Assembly (NCBI RefSeq): GCF_000226115.1
Contig: NC_016458.1
Coordinates: 6,730,001 to 6,794,000, forward strand
Origin: Thermothielavioides terrestris NRRL 8126
Lineage: Eukaryota > Ascomycota > Sordariomycetes > Sordariales > Chaetomiaceae
DNA: 64,000 bases
Direction of reading: 5' to 3'
This document shows, piece after piece, positions 58,385-64,000 of this stretch (position 1 is the first letter of the stretch; each line of letters opens with the position of its first letter). The position numbers were made by a program, and so were the translations under genes. The notes under the pieces were generated by a model. The model saw nothing but the letters and a program-made list of their open reading frames with translations. It made no database searches and was not told where the DNA came from.

Positions 58385-59190
58385 CTGGGGGGGGACAGGC
58401 AGATGTTGTGTGTCATACGCTGCTCATTGTCACTTGGCATGCCAAACGTCCCCCGGAAACTTGTGGTTTGGCCGGTGACTCAATGAGCTGTGGCTTCCTG
58501 GCTGGTTGCCCCCGCCTGGTCACAGAGGATTATTTTCAGCGCAGTAAAGTCTGTTTCAAGACTTTTCCTATCACGGGGAGGAAAGTGAAAAGAAAAACCT
58601 AAGCAAGAGCTTCATTCAGTTGTGCGATGGTGCTGTTCTGTAATCGAGGTGTGGCTGCGATCCTGGTGGAGCACGTCACACAACATCCGCAGAGGGCTCC
58701 CCCTTATCCGATAAGTGCATACGGATAAGTGCATAGGCACGACTATCAAGGCCCATTACCTTTACTGTAATGTATGCAATCTCCACTGCAGGCCGCAACG
58801 CAGGTTGGATTTGGGGAATATAACTTTGTTCTCACCTATTGTAACGCTTCAAACTTCCTACGAACAGCTCGCAGCTCTTCTATCGCTTTGATTTTGCCAT
58901 GGCCCAACCCATGCAACCATTTGAATAGGCAAACCATGGCTTCACGACGCATCACTACATACCTAGATATCAAAATCACCCTGAGGACTCAGCCTGAAGG
59001 GGAGCTATCCAATATCTGCTGAAGGCCCGTGTCTCATCCAGCCCACCACTTCTTTTATTTAAGAGAGAACGCAGAGTCCTAGGAGGAGGTTTGAGTGTTT
59101 CTTCTCAACCCACACAAGAACAGGCAAGAATATCGTTCATCATGCTCCCGATAACTGGGTTGAGGAGATGGATATGAACGATATTCTCGA
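58385..59190. other. Intergenic between CCA1 start and MFS 3' end
   Basis: About 800 bp with the CCA1 promoter. A 13-bp direct repeat ([C/G]GATAAGTGCATA) lies at 58709-58735. No gene seen. Confidence 0.55.
59128..59186. repeat. Perfect 13-bp inverted repeat with 33-bp loop
   Basis: GAATATCGTTCAT (59128-59140) is the exact reverse complement of 59174-59186. It lies just beyond the putative MFS stop codon at 59191, so it would form a stem-loop in the 3' untranslated region of that transcript. Confidence 0.75.
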
Positions 59191-61281
59191 TCATGATTGA
59201 TGACTCCTGCTGCGCCTGTTGGTGAGTTCGATGGATGCACGGTCGGGCGCCAACTCTACCTCCTGAGTGGGTGCGAGCGCCATGTCCCTATCTACCCCCA
59301 ACACAACGTCTTTCCTCTCGGTGCTAAGGTGATGGGAGCGAACAAACAGATTTAAAAACAGGGAAAGACCAGCAAATGCAGCATACTAGACCAATAAGTT
59401 AGCCAGAGTCTCGGAGTGGTTTGTAGAAGGCAAGCGACAAGCATGTCAAGTGAGGGAATCGTCAAGAGTTCACAGGCTCATCATGATCCACATCTTCTTC
59501 AACGCCTCGAAGTACGCCAGCCGAACAACGCCCTGTTCATTGACCGGCAAATCGGAAATGGAGTCCACGCTAGCCACAGCGTGGGTGCCGCGGAATCGCC
59601 TGGCACCTTGCTCGCCGATATGGGCAACCAAGTCGGGATACGCCTTGTCCATTTCGTCTTGGAAGATGACGCCGCCAATAACAATGGATACAGCGTTCCA
59701 AATTGAGCGCAAGAAGCCCATGGTGGCTACCACTGCGGCAGTGTCTCGTACTGTGGTGGAGGCCTGGGCGGCTAGCACTGGTGGCTCAATGTTCATGCCC
59801 ACGCCGATGCCGGCGAGAATTTCGAAGACGAATAGTTGCGCAAGGCTGGTGTCAAACTTGAGGTCGATGAAGAGTCCTGTTCCTAGGCCCAGCATCACCT
59901 GGGACACGAACATGAGAGGTAGGTAGATCCCGGTACGTTGAATGAAGACGCCAGCAAAGGCGGCTGCCAGCGAGCAGGAGACGATCAACGGCACGAGGTG
60001 CACGCCTGAGATGAGGGCGTTCGCGGCTAGCACCGACTGGGAGTATAGCGGCAGGTAGTAAGCGAGCCCTGTGAAAACATAGAAGTTGCAGGCGAACACA
60101 GCGAAGGCGGCTGAGGTCGAACACGCCGAAAACAGCCGTAGCGGCACGACAGGATTGACAGCAAACTTCCACTCAACCAACAGGAAGATGCAGATGACCA
60201 GGACTCCAGAGATGATCAGGGAGATGGTGGTCGCCGACGACCAAGGGAATGTGACACCGCCAATGTCGAGGCCTAGTAGGGCCATGAGGGTGCCGCCGAC
60301 GATCAGCAGAGAACCGCTCCAGTCGATCAGCTTGAGCCCCGCCAGAACGGGTGTGTTGGATGATGGAACTCGTAGAAAGAGGAGCAATACGACGAACACG
60401 ACGCCACCTATGGGAACTACCAGAAATGTTGAGATGAAGCGAGCGGACGAGGCGCTAGGCAGACTCAACTTACGATTGATCCAGAAGCACCATCTCCAAC
60501 TGCGAAAAGTGGTACAGGAGAGGTTGAGTTTCTGGAAAACTCTTAAGGGGGGCCTAAGATGTTCAACTCACCTGAGTGTGGTTGTAAAAATCCCCCCAAT
60601 CACGGGCCCGACAGCGCTGGCAATGGCCCACACGACCGAGGTGATGGCGAGATACAGACCGCGGTCCCGCAGCGAGAAGGTGTCGCAGATGATGACGTTG
60701 ACCATGGTCCCCATGCCCGAGGCGCCTACGCCCTGGACTGTGCGGCCGGCTACGAGAGCGTCGATATTGGGGGCGAGGGCACAGAGCAGGCTGCCGGCCA
60801 GAAAGAAGGCGACCGAGATAAGCATGATGGGCTTCCGTCCCCAGATATCTGCGACGGAGCCCCACACCGGGGTGCTGGCTGTGCTGGCCAGGATGAAGCC
60901 GCTGCCGATCCAGACGTAGCCGGAGTTGGCCTGGAATGTGCTCACCATGGCGGGGATGGCGGGCGTGACGATGGTCAAGTCGAGCGCTGACATGGTGACG
61001 GATAGACAGAGCGGCACCATGATCATGGCGGCAGCCGCTGCTGAAGGCGTCTGACTTTGCTCATTTGGCGCAGCAACCTGACCAGCGGCAGAGCTTGTGG
61101 GGTCGACTGAGATGTTGCCGCTGCTGTTGACTTCCCGGGACTCGATAGCCATGTTGGAGGTGCCATCGTCAGGCATTCCGCGGCGATCCACAGCGACGGT
61201 GGCTGGGGTTACGTCGCGTACCGGTTCATCGGCTCTGGCGGACGGGGAAGAGGAGGTGCTAACTGTATGCCGACGCCCCAT
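59191..61281 (-). CDS. MFS transporter, 14-TM drug:H+ antiporter (DHA2) type, last exon out of frame
   Basis: Exons 60572-61281, 60474-60499 (26 bp) and 59474-60416 join in frame. The protein has an 80-residue polar N-terminus, then many membrane helices. DHA2 marks are SALDLTIVTPAIPAM (motif D1), GSVADIWGRKPI (motif A), VVWAIASAVGPVIGGIF (motif C, typical of exporters), WRWCFWINLPIGGVVFV and ALKKMWIMMSL. It would export small toxic compounds or metabolites across the plasma membrane. A last exon at 59191-59385 clearly encodes the final helix and tail (YAAFAGLSLFLNLFVRSHHL, then STERKD, ending SRSHQS). However, the canonical junction (donor after 59474, acceptor TCTAG before 59385) puts it one base out of phase, giving a short terminus instead. 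If the intron is not removed the frame ends at 59470. The gene may be damaged, or a base may be wrong. Function is unproven. Confidence 0.85.
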
Positions 61282-61632
61282 TTTTCACTGAATGGAGGGG
61301 TGCGCTGAACGAAACAGCAACGCTGAATGTATGAGCGGGCTTTGTTGAGTCAAACTTGGTGAGTAGCCACAAGGAAGAATGGCAAGACTTCTCGGTGTGT
61401 GACGACGTTTGAACGGAGTGCCGCATATAACTACCGGTTAACTTCATCTCAGTCAGATCGAATTAGCCGGTAATCGTAAGGAGTTGGACATCCTACACTG
61501 TGTTGCACGATGGTAACTAGGTTGTTATGTAAGCCCCGGATGCATACCTCCAGAATCCTGTCCGGCCGTACCGACCAGATAGCCGTTGGTTGTGTAATTT
61601 GTATAGGTATGCAAAGCGGGATGCTCTGGCGG
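61282..61632. other. Upstream region of the MFS gene and border to the right copia element
   Basis: 351 bp containing the MFS promoter and the insertion site of the right copia element. No gene seen. Confidence 0.55.
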
Positions 61633-61833
61633 TGTCACGTCAGGGGTAAGGGGCTCAGAGCTTGGCATAGCGCACTGGCTATAGCTTCTCCACTCCTGGA
61701 TGTATATATACCACGCTCTGTTCAGTCTTTAGCTCTCCTTTGTACTGGAACAACGTACTCTCTCTTTGCATTCCGATACTCTACTACGATCCTACCGTTA
61801 TATCCATACCTCGTAGCTCGCTATAGCGTTTCA
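61633..61833 (+). repeat. 5' LTR of the right copia element (201 bp)
   Basis: Gap-free match to 2450-2650, starting TGTCACG and ending GTTTCA. It contains a TATATATACC segment that may be the element's promoter TATA region (61704-61713). The 5' flank is GGCGG; the matching target duplication would lie outside the window. Confidence 0.93.
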
Positions 61834-61850
61834 GTTATAAGCCTAGGCGC
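61834..61850 (+). other. Primer-binding site resembling half of initiator tRNA-Met
   Basis: GTTATAAGCCTAGGCGC directly follows the LTR. Apart from two RIP-type changes and one extra G it complements the anticodon-loop and stem region of fungal initiator tRNA-Met (…GCGCUGGGCUCAUAAC…, from memory). Drosophila copia and some other copia-group elements are known to prime from such a half-tRNA rather than from the tRNA 3' end. Confidence 0.65.
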
Positions 61851-64000
61851 TCTATAATTGTATATAGCTAGTAACCTATAGTAAGCTCTCTCTCTCTCTC
61901 TCCTTTTCTTATGCTCTATACCTCAATATAACGACTACCGAGAGTAGCTTAACCATTACGCTCTAATCCTATGTGGATTGGACCGAGTAGTTTATAGAGC
62001 TTAAGCTCGTAGCTATAAGCAATGGTATCTAGGACAAATATAATCTAGATACTCCCAACAAGCCTTAGGATAAGCGACCGAAAGTTCCTTTGGAGGATAA
62101 AGTAGTCGAAGAGCTTTATAAGAAGCGTACTAAGGAATTGGGTATCTCTATAGGCTAAGCCCTAGCTCCTACTGAATAAGAGGTTGCTACTAAGCTTAAA
62201 GCTATATATAAGGAATACCTTATACTCGTAGCTATTTAGGAGAGTAGGATAAAGTTATATTCGTTTATCCTCTAGTAGATTATACACTTTGTTCATTAAC
62301 CTCTACTTAATGCTATATATATCGTTATTTTAAACACTAGACTTAGTAGTCTCCAAGCTCTTATTTACGAGCTTTATAAGTAGCTTATACCCTTCGACGT
62401 TCTTATTGAAGATTTAGCTACTCGACAATATATAATAGTACTATAAGAGGCGTATAGAGTAGGTATCAACCTATATAAGTGGTACTACTCTTGGAACGAG
62501 GTGTACCTATATACGAAGAGCTTCGATATCCTCGAAGTAGTCGGACCTAGAGTATTTAAATACCTTATCGAGGCGGTTGGTCATTGGATTGCCCTAGACT
62601 AGGCTCGTTACTAGCTCTCTAAGATCGAGGTACTCGAGGCCTAGGGGCGCCCGATTCCTACTCTCGAAGAGCTAGGCGCTCGCCTCGGCATTTAGATCGA
62701 CAATACTACTATTAAAGGGCTTGGCTATAGCGTATTTACCTCTTTAGGAGTAGCTTAAGGCAATAGTTCTATAGATAGTATAGGCTCTTATAGCTTAAGG
62801 CTCTACTTATACCTTTATAAAGCTAATAGCAAATATAGGTAGAAGCTAGTGGAGTACTAGTTTCTTTAGATAGTAATCACTAGGGTAGAGAAGGGCCACT
62901 ATAAGCTCTTAGAAGTATAGATTATCGAGATTAGGGAGTACCTCAATGAACTAAAGTGGAATTCTCTTTAGGAGAGTCTTTAAAAGCGATATAGCTCTGG
63001 CTCTATAGAGTAGAGGAACTCTAAGTCAGCTTCTCCTAATAAGGTCGTCTATACTGTTATCGACCTAAGCCTCCTAGGTAAAGGAGCTTACTACCTATTT
63101 ATATTCTCGACTACTATTATCTACTAGCTCTTTTAGAGCACTCTCCTCGACAACTATACTACTTTATATATCGTCAACGACAAGAAGCTCCTAGTTCCTA
63201 GTACCTTTGTACTATTAGGAGACGGTGACTATATAGAAGTAGGTACTACTACTTTTCCTATTTTAGGAAGAGGAGAGTGTATTATAAAAGGAGTACTAGA
63301 TAGAGAGTAGAAGAAAAGAACTATAGACTTCTACTTAAAGAACGTCGTTATAGTAGAAGGCTTTTACACTAATATTATATTAGAGACCGCTCTATATATA
63401 GCTAGTATTTAGTATTTAGGTCTAGACTACTCTCTATAGTATAGAACATTTGAAAAGAGTATAAAGGTTAAGTAGTTGGTTTATAAGTTCAATATAGTTT
63501 TCCTCGAATCGAAGAACCTTTCCTCTTACTTTTATACTCTCTAACCTTTATAGAGCTTTGTAGGCTTAGTGACAATGAATATAGTTGTTTATAAGGATAA
63601 TGCTAGGTCGTATATGTTATATACGCTTTGAGAGAGAGAAGATACTAAGGAGCTTTAGTATAAGAGATTTAGATATCTAGGTCAAAGAGCTCTTTAGGCA
63701 TTAGCGTAGAGTACAAAGAACGTTAAGATCTAAGGAACATCGACGATCGAATATAAAGTATACGCTCTATTGTACGTTAGAGAGTATAATACACTTTATA
63801 AGACAAAGTATCGCGCCTTGTAGCTATTCTAGTATATCTCCTAGGACCTCTTCTTATTCCCTTCTAGGTTTGATAGATCCTAGTACCTCCTTGCAATTAA
63901 GGACGAATTCAATGGACGAATCTAGGCTTTTACGCTCTTTAACAAGGGTTAAACCGAGCTCTTTAACACTATTAAAGCTTTTGAACGCTAGGTTAAACGG

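Larger units (their letters stand above)
61633..64000 (+). mobile_element. Ty1/copia retrotransposon, 5' part, RIP-inactivated
   Basis: After the LTR and primer site, one frame (phase of 61928, where an ATG has probably become ATA) continues to the window end, broken mainly by TAG codons. Gag is recognised by SYVDWTE near the start and by NLYKWYYSWNEVYLYTKSFD, followed by VVGPRVFKYLIEAVGHW. A protease-type stretch (LYIVNDKK, then GDGDYIEVGTTTFPILGRGE) follows near 63170-63290. Next is a pre-integrase/integrase start (YKRFRYLGQRAL near 63660, DLFLFPSRFDRS, then YLLAIKDEFNGRI near 63890). Gag and pol share one frame. The order gag-protease-integrase with reverse transcriptase later is copia-type. 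It has the same orientation as the left copy; RT and the 3' LTR are outside the window. Confidence 0.92.

Noticed and set aside
4895..61281. Secondary-metabolite cluster (aminotransferase, FSH hydrolase, Zn2Cys6 regulator, MFS exporter)
   Set aside because: These genes are tens of kilobases apart among housekeeping genes, and no polyketide synthase, peptide synthetase or terpene synthase is present.
1..64000. tRNA or rRNA genes, CRISPR arrays, prokaryotic operons
   Set aside because: No tRNA B-box with a plausible cloverleaf and no 5S-like sequence was seen, there are no spaced identical repeats, and the genome is eukaryotic with introns.

Overview
The window comes from the nuclear genome of a filamentous ascomycete, most likely a member of the Sordariales such as a Chaetomiaceae-type fungus. 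This is inferred from GC-rich genes with short introns (about 50-180 bp, GTRAGT-like donors, CTRAC-like branch sites), from the gene content (EXO70, MCD4, POL32, BRO1, FIG4, TTI2, CCA1, a GH125 mannosidase, a Zn2Cys6 regulator of the cutinase-factor type), and from AT-rich transposon blocks carrying the signature of repeat-induced point mutation (RIP: CpA to TpA and its complement, turning TGG, CAG and CAA codons into stops).

Layout. Positions 1-2650 hold the 3' half of a RIP-degraded Ty1/copia element (reverse transcriptase, RNase H, 201-bp LTR). After about 2 kb without a recognisable gene comes a class III aminotransferase (4895-6530). A 3057-bp Fot1/pogo-like DNA transposon with TA target duplications lies at 6811-9867, followed by EXO70 (10145-12191). 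From 12.2 to 21.2 kb the DNA is gene-poor but not AT-rich: it holds homopolymer tracts, one probable 40-residue cysteine-rich protein gene (16173-16295, minus) with its own TATA box, and a fragmentary protein-kinase relic (18.2-18.6 kb). From 21.3 to 61.3 kb the window is an ordinary gene-dense block: a conserved 116-residue protein, a fumarylacetoacetate-hydrolase family enzyme, a GH125 mannosidase, POL32 and MCD4 in divergent orientation, a fatty-acid/cutinase-type Zn2Cys6 regulator, BRO1, an FSH-family serine hydrolase, a doubtful proline/serine-rich gene, a single-pass membrane protein, FIG4 and TTI2 (convergent), CCA1, and an MFS transporter. At 61633 a second copy of the same copia element starts in the same orientation (LTR, half-tRNA primer site, gag, protease, start of integrase) and runs off the window.

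Most genes are unrelated housekeeping functions: exocytosis (EXO70), endosomal sorting and PI(3,5)P2 turnover (BRO1, FIG4), GPI-anchor assembly (MCD4), DNA replication (POL32), PIKK stability (TTI2) and tRNA maturation (CCA1). I see no operon-like system or secondary-metabolite cluster. The most distinctive signals are: RIP that fades across each LTR toward the host side; long, nearly intact TIRs with an internal hairpin on an otherwise degraded transposon; the small cysteine-rich gene; the kinase relic; and an apparent one-base reading-frame break before the last exon of the MFS transporter.
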